A DNA stretch of 64,000 nt from Ifrita kowaldi (lineage: Eukaryota; Chordata; Aves; Passeriformes; Cinclosomatidae): assembly GCA_013398055.1 (NCBI GenBank), contig VZRS01015049.1, positions 1 to 64,000 on the forward strand, written 5' to 3'. Below, piece by piece: positions 29,501 to 38,790 of this stretch. Each line of letters starts with the position of its first letter. Positions within the stretch are counted from its first letter, which is position 1. Both the position numbers and the translations under genes were made by a program. The notes beneath the pieces are model-generated. The model saw only the letters and a program-made list of their open reading frames with translations. It made no database searches and had not been told where the DNA came from.

Positions 29501-29817
29501 TTTTTGTTGGGGTTTTGTTTGCTTGTTTTGGTTTTGGGGTTTTTTTTGTTTGTTTTGTATGATTGTTTTTTTCGGGGTGGGGTTTTTTTAAACACATCAT
29601 TTCTGTTAAAAAAACCCAAAACTCTGATGATTCCTTTTGAGTCTTCCTTAAACTACCTTCAGAATAAGGAGCAGAAGCATCCAGATACTGTTATTTGCCT
29701 TACCCGTGAAAGCATGTAGCTTTGCCATTTTATGCCATCTGCCAATGTTACGTTGTTTCTTGTTGAACTCAGTTTCTTCTACAGCAATGATCTCAGAGAT
29801 TGGTACAAAACAGTTTT
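2358..29817 (-). CDS. CERK: ceramide kinase, exons 2-11 of a split gene (5' and 3' ends missing)
   Basis: Ceramide kinase phosphorylates ceramide to ceramide-1-phosphate using ATP, mainly at Golgi and plasma membranes, and needs Ca2+/calmodulin. Ten minus-strand exons join in frame (1184 nt, 394 full codons plus two bases of a split codon) with GT..AG borders and consistent phases throughout. Compared from memory with human CERK (537 residues) they cover about residues 49-444 with essentially no length change. Order: end of the PH domain (exons 2-3), glycine-rich loop (exon 4), GGDG catalytic motif (exon 6), STDC-type block (exon 7), SLLGYGFYGD block (exon 8), CxxxCxxC (exons 9/10), calmodulin-binding helix (exon 11). 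Exon 1 is unresolved at the CpG-island gap, and the last exons lie beyond position 1. No stops or frameshifts, so the locus looks functional. Assignment to CERK rather than the related CERKL or sphingosine kinases rests on near-identity in exons 6, 8 and 11. Confidence 0.96.
2564..7283 (-). other. CERK intron 10
   Basis: 4.7 kb of AT-rich intron with canonical ends. It contains one CR1 copy at about 6584-7126. An A/C-rich low-complexity patch lies around 5350-5450. I saw no further exon-like or RNA-gene-like sequence. Confidence 0.9.
6584..7126 (-). mobile_element. CR1 LINE, 5'-truncated, 3' end intact
   Basis: The low-coordinate end carries the CR1 3' terminus (complement of ATTCTATGATACTATGATTCT). 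Reading the minus strand into it gives a decayed C-terminus of the CR1 reverse transcriptase ORF: LEHVQRRTTELVKGLEHESC, then FSLEKRCIRGDLITVYNCLK, then DRTRGND. It is truncated at its 5' end, as usual for CR1, and lies in the same sense as CERK. It is diverged and not mobile. Confidence 0.92.
7284..7354 (-). CDS. CERK: CERK exon 10 (CxxxCxxC motif)
   Basis: 71 nt with acceptor ttttcag|ATGT and donor GAAG|gtaatt. It encodes CYICKKSEKQLAEQHKECGL and then KHE. With exon 9 it builds C-R-T-G-C-Y-I-C, the CxxxCxxC motif reported as needed for ceramide kinase activity. The rest is a charged, poorly conserved linker, as in mammals. Confidence 0.95.
7355..10027 (-). other. CERK intron 9
   Basis: 2.7 kb intron, more than half of which is a long old CR1 fragment (about 7565-9285). 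The rest is AT-rich and otherwise featureless. Confidence 0.9.
7565..9285 (-). mobile_element. CR1 LINE, long decayed copy with endonuclease, linker and reverse transcriptase pieces
   Basis: The copy is read on the minus strand from high to low coordinate. 9274-9017 has the end of the endonuclease domain (LTGDFLLPGNCWKGNRAGHK, then QFRRILEC, like the CR1 GDFN.PDICW..NTAGHKQSRRFLEC block). 8744-8541 has the linker (ATWMSKELSSKKK..EKAKAQVELKSLRDVKG). 8400-8340 has the reverse transcriptase motif LDEGVTVDVTYLDFSKTF. 8230-7565 matches the 3' part of the ORF. The linker and reverse transcriptase motif are far closer than in intact CR1, so several hundred bases are missing internally. Stops and frameshifts are frequent. 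It is an old copy in the same sense as CERK. Confidence 0.88.
10028..10133 (-). CDS. CERK: CERK exon 9
   Basis: 106 nt with acceptor tgtag|GCTT and donor CGGG|gtaggc. It encodes FKTFLSHHYYEGTIAYQPAK and then HTHGSPRDKESCRT plus two bases of a Gly codon. It corresponds to human LKTFLSHHCYEGTVSFLPAQHTVGSPRDRKPCRAG. It supplies the first Cys of the CxxxCxxC motif, which is completed by exon 10. Confidence 0.96.
10134..10946 (-). other. CERK intron 8
   Basis: 813-bp intron with canonical GT..AG ends. It is AT-rich, and I recognise no repeat or additional exon. Confidence 0.9.
10947..11099 (-). CDS. CERK: CERK exon 8
   Basis: 153 nt with acceptor ttcatag|GTGA and donor TCAG|gtaact. It encodes DCQPLDVSSVHHNNTFLKYS, then VSLLGYGFYGDILKDSEKKR, then WMGPMRYDYS. 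It aligns end to end with human DSLAMDVSSVHH..RYDFSG. SLLGYGFYGD is one of the most conserved CERK and CERKL blocks and forms part of the lipid-binding half of the fold. Confidence 0.97.
11402..11650 (-). mobile_element. CR1 LINE 3' fragment
   Basis: The complement-strand CR1 3' region begins with agagtcacagaactatttag and includes gatcaccgagtccaaatgtt and ccacttctctgggcaccctg, all standard landmarks of antisense CR1. The terminal ATTCTATGA repeats are degraded. It is a short, diverged fragment. Confidence 0.8.
11651..11820 (-). mobile_element. second CR1 LINE 3' fragment, different subfamily
   Basis: It abuts the previous fragment and restarts at the 3' region: ttcaagctggaaggagcctt, cctcccactcaaagcaggtt, gaggtcagatcaggttactc. 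The landmark 'contains CTCAAAGCAGGTTCA and GTCAGATCAGGTT' differs from the preceding copy, so this is a separate insertion or a different CR1 subfamily. Confidence 0.75.
11935..11996 (+). mobile_element. CR1 LINE 3' end, opposite orientation
   Basis: The last about 60 bases of a CR1 copy in plus orientation: gggaagttggaccagatgat, then ggtcccttccaacctgaccc, then attcagtgattctgg. It faces the two minus-strand fragments across a T/G-rich spacer (about 11870-11930). Confidence 0.8.
12639..12713 (-). CDS. CERK: CERK exon 7
   Basis: 75 nt with acceptor ttttcag|GATC and donor GTAG|gtgggt. With the G from exon 6 it encodes GSTDCICYSTVGISDPVTSA and then LHIIV, matching human GSTDCVCYSTVGTSDAETSALHIVVG. 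The G-S/T-D stretch is the conserved third block of the catalytic domain. The donor has G at +3, a weaker but acceptable site. Confidence 0.96.
12714..21464 (-). other. CERK intron 6
   Basis: 8.75 kb, one of the two longest introns. It is AT-rich unique-looking sequence throughout. There is an ATT-rich patch at about 12850-12875. I found no CR1 copy, LTR, RNA gene or skipped exon, and the flanking exon phases fit without one. Confidence 0.85.
21465..21610 (-). CDS. CERK: CERK exon 6 (GGDG catalytic motif)
   Basis: 146 nt with acceptor ggcag|TGTT and donor GCTG|gtaaga. It encodes VVCVGGDGMFSEVMHGLIGR, then a less conserved stretch with GIDQNNP, and ends IRIGIIPA. The GGDG motif (21586-21597) is the ATP-binding and catalytic signature of this kinase superfamily, and its Asp corresponds to the essential human Asp197. 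The closing RIGIIPAG is nearly invariant in CERK. This exon gave the clearest identification of the gene. Confidence 0.98.
22885..23232 (-). mobile_element. CR1 LINE fragment, both ends truncated
   Basis: Complement-strand CR1 landmarks in order: cttccagggatggggtatcc, ctctgagcagcctgctccag, cattcccccttgtcctattg, cttctccaggctgaacaagc, ccagctctcccaacctgtct, gagaggtgctccagccctct. The 3' terminal ATTCTATGA repeat is absent and the 5' part is truncated. The copy is fairly well preserved compared with those in intron 9. Confidence 0.9.
23567..23601 (+). mobile_element. CR1 LINE 3' terminal scrap
   Basis: A 35-bp match to the CR1 plus-strand end (cagtcccttctaatctcaac followed by cattctgtgaa). It is too short to classify further, and chance similarity is possible. 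Confidence 0.5.
25662..25725 (-). CDS. CERK: CERK exon 5
   Basis: A short 64-nt exon with acceptor catag|TAAC and donor ATGG|gtaagt. It encodes TEHANHAKDNLFEVNIYKYD, matching human TEHANQAKETLYEINIDKYD. The TEHA segment is conserved in lipid kinases of the DAG-kinase superfamily and lies within the nucleotide-binding half of the catalytic domain. Two bases (GG) carry over to make the Gly codon with exon 6. Confidence 0.96.
25726..26244 (-). other. CERK intron 4
   Basis: 519-bp intron, the shortest in the window. The donor is gtgagt and the acceptor catag. AT-rich, with nothing recognised inside. Confidence 0.9.
26245..26370 (-). CDS. CERK: CERK exon 4 (start of kinase domain, glycine-rich loop)
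   Basis: 126 nt with acceptor ccgcag|AGTC and donor GTTA|gtgagt. It encodes SRPKQLLVYINPYGGKRQGK and then RIYEQKVAPLFSLASISTDVV. This is the first part of the diacylglycerol-kinase-type catalytic domain. The human loop reads NPFGGKGQGK, so this copy has Tyr for Phe and Arg for Gly (codon at 26318-26320, AGA). Phase agrees with exons 3 and 5. Confidence 0.96.
26371..28352 (-). other. CERK intron 3
   Basis: About 2 kb. Mostly AT-rich, but about 27490-27790 is a noticeably GC-richer, C/T-rich block (separate entry). No exon-like sequence fits the phase between exons 3 and 4. Confidence 0.88.
27490..27790. repeat. GC-richer block, possibly an unclassified old repeat
   Basis: About 300 bp rich in ctccagctc, cctggtcctg and ctggacctgc motifs, unlike the surrounding AT-rich intron. 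Two overlapping plus-strand frames stay open for about 90 codons, as expected of C/T-rich sequence. Neither shows a recognisable domain. It resembles the style of internal avian repeat sequence, but I cannot name a family. Confidence 0.25.
28353..28475 (-). CDS. CERK: CERK exon 3 (end of PH domain)
   Basis: 123 nt with acceptor aaatag|TGTA and donor CAGA|gtaagt. It encodes VKKARNHRWRCSDVTFWC and then a helix ending LCNQWIQALKELLEMQ, matching the human VTFWC strand and the following tryptophan-containing helix. This looks like the C-terminal strand and helix of the PH fold. Its acceptor lies directly downstream of a 22-base homopolymer, which appears as T in the transcript sense. Confidence 0.96.
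28486..28544. repeat. A22 run and (GAAA)n-like microsatellite at the exon 3 acceptor
   Basis: 22 consecutive A on the plus strand (28486-28507) followed by an A/G tract to 28544. On the CERK strand this is a long pyrimidine tract ending 10 bases before the exon 3 boundary at 28475, so it doubles as the polypyrimidine tract of that acceptor. Confidence 0.9.
29430..29592. repeat. T/G-rich low-complexity tract
   Basis: Runs of T separated by G runs (ggtggggg, gttggggttttg, tttggggtttt, cggggtggggttt). It reads A/C-rich in the CERK transcript. It begins 111 bases inside intron 2 from the exon 2 donor. It is probably a decayed simple repeat or an expanded retroelement tail. Confidence 0.7.
29704..29817 (-). 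CDS. CERK: CERK exon 2 (PH domain, part)
   Basis: 114 nt with acceptor catacag|AAAA and donor ACGG|gtaagg. It opens with two bases finishing a codon, then encodes NCFVPISEIIAVEETEF and continues to HKMAKLHAFT. This aligns with human VPVSEIIAVEET..AFT. This stretch is part of the N-terminal PH domain, which binds membrane phosphoinositides and targets the enzyme. It leaves one base (G) that completes a Val codon in exon 3. The exon needs one base from exon 1, which is not resolved upstream. Confidence 0.95.
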
Positions 29818-32800
29818 CTGTATGAACACAAGATTTACATATTAGAATCTTCAAACAGCACCTGAATGATTATTTCTATATCTAATATGATACTGACATA
29901 TGATCAGAGCAGCTGCTCAATAAGCACGACCAAGAGCATAACTAGTAATTTTCTGAATATTTTCAATTTTCTTTTGTCTTTAGTCAAAGCACAAAATCCA
30001 CAACCACCTACGAACTACCCAAGACAGTATTTTAAACGTCTATGATTTCTCAGAAAATTAGGTATTTCATATATAAACATATTTTTGTATGAAGCCAAAA
30101 TCCAGCAACATTGATTTTAGAGTAATTAAACTGCCCCTTCTATGAGGGCTAGTCCAGATACTTGACAGTGAATAGCACAAGCTATTTCAAAGAATGTGCA
30201 ACTAAATCTAGTGCATAGACTACAGAGGCTATTTGTTATTCTCAAGTAAGTAGCTGGCTTATGAAAGAAGGGCATTCATATGGATTCTTAAGATTTTAAA
30301 TCTCACTAAGCTTTTAAACTTTAGTATCTCTTAAGAACAGAATTCCAGATGTTATGTCCATGTACTGTGAAATATTTTCCTGGTATCAACTTCAAAACTA
30401 CTGTTTTTCAGAATTAAAGGCCTCTTGTTCTTAGACTATGAAATAATTTCCTCCAACCTCAATTTTTTTTCTCTTATTGTTCCTAAACATTTCTCAGACT
30501 TCTTAACTCCTGTCAAATTTTGTCTAATTTTCATTACTGATTCCAATACTGCTCTGCTTTTACTTCATCTAAAAAAAGTGGAACTTAAAATGCATGCTTT
30601 ATATTTATGTACAAGCAAGTGCTCTCTGTATGCATACATACGTATAAAAGATTTATATTGTTATAATAGTCTAGTCTTACATAAATCATCTCTTACATAA
30701 TGAGAATTCTAATATACTTGCTTCTCTCACATATACAGAGAGAGTGATACTGAGATATTAAACACATAAAATACAGACACTAATACCATTGTTGCTGGGG
30801 TTTTTTCTACATTTCATTTTCCTCACTATTCTGCAGAGGTACAATGGTAGTGGTGAGGAATGTAAAATGAGCGAAAAGTTTTCCTGACCTCTTCACAGTG
30901 ATGACTGCAATTCATTAGCCACTAATTCAATTTCATCATTTTTTCCCACCCTATTTAATTGGTTTAGTCAACAGTCTTTACGATCTTCACAGATATCAAC
31001 AATTTGTGGACTACACACTCAAGGGGTTTTGGTATTTGACATGATTTATACTTATTTAGTGGTCTTCCCTGAAGTTTTTTAGCACGATTCAAAAGAAACA
31101 TAGCCTTCAAACTTTACACTGAACTCCTTTAGGAATCTGGCTGTATTTGAATGCTTCAACTTAAAAACAAATTTTGGCTTATAATAGTTGCACTTACTAT
31201 ATTTAAGGCATGATAGGGGAATGCAGCAGTCACATAATGCTGTTGTTAATATGCAACAGCAGGCATGGACTCTGAGATACATGATATGTATAATGTACAT
31301 ATGCACCTGTAAGACTCTATCTAGTATTGGACAGCAACAGTTATTTGGTATTCCTAATAGATAGAAGATCTGCTAAGGGATCTCAATATGATTATTAACC
31401 TATATATTTGTCTGAGGAAGAAAAAATACAGAACAGAGATGGAACAATAAAGGAAAGGAAGCATATTCTTTAATCTTTCTTCCCCAAAACTGCTTTTACT
31501 TATTTTTCTTCTGGCTCTGCCACCGATCCATGTGTCAAAATAGGAAAGAAAGCTTGTTGCATCTATAAAGATCGCACTTAAATGGTAATTTATTTTGTTA
31601 CCACTCAAAGATACACTACAAAACTTACAAACTACATTTAGATCTACATTCAAATGACAGTGCTCTAAAGAACATTTTTGGAAATAGTCCTTCATAGTGA
31701 ATACTTATTAGCATGTATACTGGGAGCAACAACTGAAGCCATTGTCTTATGAGACATTTTTTATATAATAAAGCTGTCCAACTGTACAGACGGCTAACAG
31801 ATTTAAAAGTACTTCCAATTCTGTATCACTGAAAGCATGTCTTTGGAGTATATACTTTAGTACGTATTACACAGCTTCTATTAACAACCTTGAAACCACT
31901 TCTAAGGTCTCCTAATTCTGTGTTCTCCCTCTGACAGTTGCATGACTGTTTTGATTTTTGAGCAAATCTCTTCACAGATGTGGCAAGAAACAGCAAAAAG
32001 TAAATATTTTTGTTATATATGTACATTTTTTTAATCTTATGGCACCAGAGCTACATATCTGAAAAAATAGATTGCTGAAAAATGGGGGGAAAAAACCACC
32101 AGAGGAACAAACCCCACTTCTTTCTGTAAATCTTTGGGTTTGGTGAAAATCTGAGGAGTTTCTGTTCTATGAATACCAGCTCTGCCAACTATACCCCTCA
32201 GTACTACTTAGCACCATAAAAGCATCAAGCAAGTCCACTGTCCTGACAGTGTACTCCAATCTTAAGGCAGTCAAAACCACACACAACTGAATCCAGTAAT
32301 TCCAGATGGCCAGAAAGGTGCAAAGCTGTCTCAAATAACATGTGTTATTCAGAACATTCCCTACTGCTTATAACAACAAATTCTAATGTGCTTGAGTAGA
32401 ACTCAAGTATTTCTATCAGTTCAAATATCTCTATCACTATTTGACTTAGTGCTACACACAATATTATTTAATCACATTGCAAATCAGCTACTTAGTCTCA
32501 CCCTTCCCCCTTTTCCCCAGAAGGAAGAAGCTTTCAGTGTGAAGCAATCAGATACCTTCAGTACAAGCCTCACAGCTCTGTTCCTATAAACACAATGTCC
32601 TCATCTGCCATTTAGTCATCAAAACCTGCACCATGAAAACAAGCACTAACCCAGTCTCTCTTGAAGGTTCAACAAAGTTCACATATGTACTAATTATAGT
32701 CCTTTCCCACACCTACTTTTGTAGCATTTACCCTATTATCAAGCAGCATGAGACATTTATTTCACTGACATAGCATAAAGGTGTTCACTCAAAGGCCTTC

Positions 32801-35800
32801 ACCTTTATGTGTTACTCCCAAAACACGGAAAACTTTAACGCCACATTAACAAAACAAATACACACAAAAAAGTTGTTTACAAAAAGTACTACAAGATCAA
32901 CATTAATGAAAAAAGGTTGAAATAGGCACTCAGACAATACCAAACCAAGAACTTTACTTGGCTCAGTCCAATCTATTCAACCTAGCACACAACAGCTTCT
33001 AGGCAAAATTTTCACCATGGTCAATGTCTAGCATACTAGAGACAAAGAGCTGACCATCCAGAGAAGGTGGATGAAGGGGCATGGCAAAAAAAAGAGTAAA
33101 AAAAAGCCAAACAAAACACAAAATAAACAGGTGGTCAGTTTTCTCAGCACTCTGGCTGTGCCAGTCATTACTCATTCTGGGTCACAGTGCTCTTAATCTT
33201 AACATTCTTCCTAAATGCAAAGTGATAAATCAGCAAAACACTGGATTAGATGCACACTACTTTTCCCATATGAAGCAAGTGGGAGGGGAGAAAAAAAACC
33301 CCACAGAAAAAAAAAACAAGGCAAGCACACTAACAGTGGGCTTTCTTTGTGAAAAATGCAATCAGCAGTTGGGAAGTGTGTTTTTCTGTGTCAAGAAAGG
33401 ATTTTTGGTGTGACATTGCTGTCTGCCACTCCCACGGAACACTTCCTGAGTTTATAAGCAAACTCACTCAGAACACCTCAGTCAAGACTTGTTCATTCAC
33501 CACTGCCAGCTATGTAACCTACACGGCCAAATTTCCCCCTCAGAAATGTGTTAGTTCAAAGCAACCTAGACTCACGCACAAGCATAAAAGCATTGCTGAT
33601 CACAGCATTTGGTTTATTCTTAAAATTCAGCTGAGGCCCACAGATGCAGTCGTATTTAGAATTAATTTAAACTATTAGTATATTCTCATGACTTAAAAAT
33701 ATCAACAAGTAAAAAGCTGGGATGTAGGTTTAAAGAAAAAGTGTATTTTCAGTCACTTTGAAAACTAATTTGCTGTTGAAGCCCACATGAAGGGTCAAGC
33801 TTTCAGGTTTAAGATTTGCATTCACCTAAAAGCAATAGAACAGGAACACTCTCTATGCAAAGTTACACGGTACTATATCAATCATGCACTATAGAAAGCT
33901 GTGTTTAATAAAGGCTAGAATAAGAGAAGGTAGGATATAGAGCAGAATTACCAACAATTCACATCCTAAGGGAGGGGGAAGAAAAAAGATATCCTGATTG
34001 ATTTAATTCAAAACTGTGGAGGAGCCACAGAAACATCCAAAGACCACGATATCACCATATACTGCCACATATATGGACATTTGCCTCTTTTAAAGTAAAT
34101 CTTCAAGTATTTTGTAAACCAATAGACCAGTTTCTACTATGATCACACAGCTACTTCACATCACATGAATCTGAATCAAAGCACAGCAATTTGAATGTGG
34201 GTCAATTTGAATATTTAAATCATACTATTGAATGCCTTCCCATTGTTTCTTTTTCGTTTCCAAATAAAATCTTTTCTGCCCAACTATGAATATTTAAATG
34301 ATAAAGCAGGGAGTAAGATGCACTTATTCACCTTAAGTGGGGATAACAACCCAGCAAAAAGATGTATGCATGCTAAAGAACATGTATTGTTTAATGTAGT
34401 GTCGTCTCTATTTGAATAACGTATCCTCCAGAAGATAACACATTCCAAAGAAGCAATGCCTGCTGGAGCAATTATTTCCCACATCCTACCTGGGAAATGT
34501 AGTTGTGGCATTGCCTATAGAGAAATATGGTTCACATTTCGGCACACAGCCACTGCCAGATGGGAATGACTGATGAAAAATGACCTTGACTAAGGATGTG
34601 CCAACACACCACAGGTACCAGGTGCTGGACAGACCTTGTTCCCGAGCTGGCCCACCCTCTGCTGTCTCAGCACCCTGTTTATCAAACTGAGCTTTCTTTA
34701 GAATCCACCAGAATGGCATCAGTCTTGTGAACACTAGTACTGAGGCTACCTCAGGTGGTTGTTTTGGAAAAGACACATGGAAGAGAATTCTGAAATACAA
34801 AGGCTAAAAGAAAGCACACACCGTAAGTGAACACATAGAGCTAAGGGTCCAGTTTGGTCATCCCCTTCATGTTTGTACTTTAGAAAGAAAAAAAAGAAAA
34901 CATCCTAGAAAAATGACAGGAGAATCTCATTCTGCATTTCCAATGCCTTAGTACCAGGCACAATAAAATCTTAGCCAATGATTCTAAAATACCTGTAAGT
35001 ATATATGTACAATATATACTCTGCTATGAATTTGGTACAAAAAGTTTTATCACATGTTACTTGAGAAAAACCTGACTGTGCCATCAACATGAGGGAAATA
35101 ATGAAACAATTTAGCTGACCAGCTTTGCATACACTATTGATGATTAATGACTAAATCTCATGAGAAATGTTACAAGGCTAAAAAATAATGTTCTTCAGAA
35201 AATTTGAAGATGAAGGCATCCCTAGGAAAAAAAGATGCATATCTGAAAGTAACAGAGAAACACATGAAAATTTACAGGTAAAACTTTTCCATCTAAGTTC
35301 AAACATGTCTAACCATCAAAGAACAGGAAACAGGACCCTGACTACACTGAAGACAGAACTCAAAACTATGATGCTATTAAACAAAGTCTAACTGTAGGAA
35401 ATAAATCGTATTCAGGAATTTAAAAATACACCATGACTCGAACAAATATTTGATGTTTTTGTTATTGTTGGTATCTTCCAAATGATAGCATTAAAAAGAA
35501 TGCTCTTGAACTAATGCTTCTGCATTTTGACAGAATAGGATTTAAATACCTGTATATATATATATATAAATATCACCATACAGAGACAAGAAAATGAAAG
35601 ACTCTCCCCATGCTCTGTAAAACTGTGTTTTCCTGGACAACAGGACAAAGTCTAGATTGTTTCCTATCTGTTTCTGATTTTGGATACAACAGGGAAAGGT
35701 AAACATTTGAACACTTCTACAGTACACCTAGGTATAGCTCTAGTTCCGTACATGTGAAAGTCTGAAAATCTTGAAAAAACATATTCCGAACAATTTTTAT

Positions 35801-38574
35801 TTATATAGCTAAATTTAAGACAGTAATAAATGCTCAGAAAACAACTAGCCCTGAGTTTTTACAGTTTAAAGACAACTGCTTCACCGTAATAACTACCTAC
35901 TAAACAAGAAATATAGCACTTTTATACTGCATAATTTAGTCTGTATTTAGACACAACATAGTCATGTAGTCAAAGGCTAAATGGTAGAAAGATACCAATC
36001 TTGGTCAAGCAACTCTTCTGAAATTATAGGCTTCTAACTAACTATCTTCCATATTATTAAGTTTATTTATATACTGTCAAGTATGCTGCTCATATTTCCA
36101 AAATAATTGTAGAGAACACAATGAATCATCACAGGTCTTAAAAAGAGCTCAGAGTCAGCAAGTCAGCAATAATACAGAACTGTGATGGTATTAAAGCACA
36201 AGGACAGGGAACACATGAATTAATCAGGGTGTTAAGAAGAGAAGGTACATTATCTATTGTATTGCTCCCTACATAAATTACACCTGTGCCTCCAGAACAC
36301 TTAGGCATTTCTTTTTCTTCTCTTTTCTCCTCTGATTCCACATCACGTTTTCCAAAATCTTGCAAACAGCTGTGCTACAAGACAGCGGCTGCACTCAATA
36401 ACCACACTTGCCTCTTAAGGAATCTCCAGCTGGGTACTACTTCAAAAACTGCCTCATAAAGGATCTCACTTACTGTGTCCCACTCTCCTTCCACCACTCT
36501 CAAAGTTCTGACAGTCGGAACATGCTTCAGGGCAGGTTCACACTCGGTTTGGTCTATCAGGAGCAAGTCAAGAAAACTTACAACTTAAAAAGTAGTAAAA
36601 ATTCACAACTGTAAGCAGCTGTAAACTTTAGAGTGCTCACGAGAGAGCTAGTGTGACTTTGTGGCACTTGTGCTTGACCTAAAGGAATTCATCAGACAGG
36701 AGAATGGCACTCCCCTTGAATTTGCTCTAGCCTACAGATCAGTCAGCCAGTGACTTTGCAAAGGCATTTTCAGAAGGATTTTACACAATTCAACCAAATT
36801 ATCTCCAAAGCAGGAGCTACTTTACCTAGTGGGAGCAATTATCCCAAAAGGTCTTGAAAATGTCTATTTTAAATTTAAGATCCAGGTACCTTTATCTAGA
36901 CTAATTTTATTTCATTTTGAAAAGCATACAGCTTATTTTTCACAACAATGTATTAAGCTCAGCAGAATTAAACAATTAATTTGTCCTTAAAATCTTAAGT
37001 TCCTTTAACTGAGAAAAGTTCAGGAATTTTCAATTACTTTTTTCATCAGTACTGCTGATAAACACTAGATTAGGTCAAACTACTTGCACAATAGCATTGG
37101 AAGGATAACAAACTTTATTTCTATATTATGAATAAGAAGGGTTGTACTTAAAACATGACCAAATCTCAGTTATGTAAACTGTAACACCAAATTCTTACAA
37201 TTCTTGAGTTCTCCTTTTTCCCCCACCTTCTTGAGAAAAGCCTCAGGCCAATAAGATATATGATAAAATCTGAAAAATATTTAATAAAGGTACATGGTAA
37301 GAATGGAAGAACTATTTAACTTTTTAAGTTTGAGGACTTGCCTGGGATTGGAAACATCTATATTCAAACCTTTCTCAGACAAAACTTCTAGTCAGCCTTT
37401 CTATTATTAGTTTCTCTCTGTCTCAGATCCTGCAACCTCTAAAATGAGGATGACAGCAGTTTCCAACTCTATAGCAGCAGCTGTGAAAAAAAGGACATTA
37501 CACATTTTCAGACATTCACATGCCGTGTTAATGTGGCTACATTAACAATGGGAATAATGACTATATAAAACCCCCAAAGACAAAGACCCTGAAAAATACC
37601 ACTTAAAAGTATAGTAGAAAGTTTGACATGCAGACATTTTCAGAAGTTTATCTGAATTTTTCAGGTATTTTCATTAGTTCTCACATTGGCAGTTTTGTAC
37701 AGCCGCACTATGCAAACTGCACAAAAGGGGAACTATAGACATCTTTGTTACATTGCAAACTAGCAGCCTATATTAAGTATTTCCAAACCAGTAAATCGCA
37801 AAAGTTAAACTTTCTTCGTAAAATTTCCACTAAGCCCCTGAGAACGCTAAGAGTTTTTTAAACAGCTCAAGGAAAAAAAAAAAAAGTAGTAATCGCCTGA
37901 GACACGGCCTCAGTATGAAAGTGTTTTTAACCACAAGTCTTGTTGTAACTAAAAAAAAAACAAAACTGCTTTTAAGGTTTTGTAAGTCTCTTATGTACTG
38001 CTACGATTACTTTAAATACATTACAAACTAGACGCTTCTCCATACTCGCGGCGCCAAGAAACAATGGGGTCCAGCTGAGCAAGTCTGTGTTTTGCCCAGC
38101 AGCTGGGGGACAGGTGTCCGTCCCCCCGCGCCATCAGCAGCACGCTCGGACCAGATGCTCGGCCGGGCTACTCCGCGACACGCGGGACGGGCTGCGCTCG
38201 CTCGCAGGGGCTGCGGCTCAGCGAGAGCAGCTCTCGGCTTTGTTTCGGAAGGCACACCCCGACCAGCGCTCAGCACAGCCGGCAGCTGCCGGGGACAGTC
38301 CCGGCTGCATCTCCCCGCTCCGAGCGCCCGGCCCTGCCCCGCGTGGGACTGGGCCACCCTCCGCCCGTCGGACTCTGAACCCCAGAGGCGACGCGAAGGC
38401 TCCCGAGTGCAGGAAGCGCTCACGCCGACGCGGCACTCCGGATGCTCAACGCGCTCCGAGCGCGGAGGCGCCGGGGCAGCGCTGGCTGCAGGCCGCCGCC
38501 GCCGGGGACGCCGAGGACGCTCTTCCCCCGCCGCCGAGGGCAGGCGCCCCTCGGGCGGCCCCGGCCCCCCCCAG
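29818..38574 (-). other. CERK intron 1 (approximate)
   Basis: About 8-8.7 kb depending on where exon 1 ends. AT-rich from 29818 to about 38040, then GC-rich where it enters the CpG island. A short TA repeat lies at about 35552-35568, and A-rich patches at about 33080-33120 and 33290-33320. I recognised no CR1 or LTR. Exon 1 itself could lie at the high end of this interval. Confidence 0.7.
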
Positions 38575-38790
38575 NNNNNNNNNNNNNNNNNNNNNNNNNN
38601 NNNNNNNNNNNNNNNNNNNNNNNNNNNNNNNNNNNNNNNNNNNNNNNNNNNNNNNNNNNNNNNNNNNNNNNNNNNNNNNNNNNNNNNNNNNNNNNNNNNA
38701 GAGGCTCGCCCGCCCCTAGCCCCCCGCTCCGGGCAGGGACACCGGGGCTGATACCGTAACGGGCTTGGATTGCTTTCGTGGCGTTTTTTG
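38041..38790. promoter_or_regulatory. CpG island at the CERK 5' end
   Basis: Sharp change from AT-rich flanks to very GC-rich sequence dense in CpG, on both sides of the N run. This is the expected promoter and first-exon position for a broadly expressed gene such as CERK. A GC-box (complement GGGGCGGGC, 38707-38716) lies just upstream of the gap on the gene strand. No TATA box is evident. Frames across the island stay open because of composition and should not be read as genes. Confidence 0.85.
38575..38699. other. assembly gap (125 N)
   Basis: A run of 125 N inside the GC-rich island, flanked on one side by a long C-run. The true length may differ from 125. It probably contains the CERK transcription start, start codon or both. 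Confidence 0.99.

Larger units (their letters stand above)
28476..29703 (-). other. CERK intron 2
   Basis: 1.2 kb. It contains a 22-base homopolymer plus GAAA-type tract next to the exon 3 acceptor (28486-28544) and a T/G-rich low-complexity tract in its 5' half (about 29430-29592). Otherwise AT-rich and featureless. Confidence 0.88.

Noticed and set aside
29374..29719. Overlapping Lys/Asn-rich and Phe/Leu-rich frames
   Set aside because: Both are translations of the T/G-rich low-complexity tract in intron 2.
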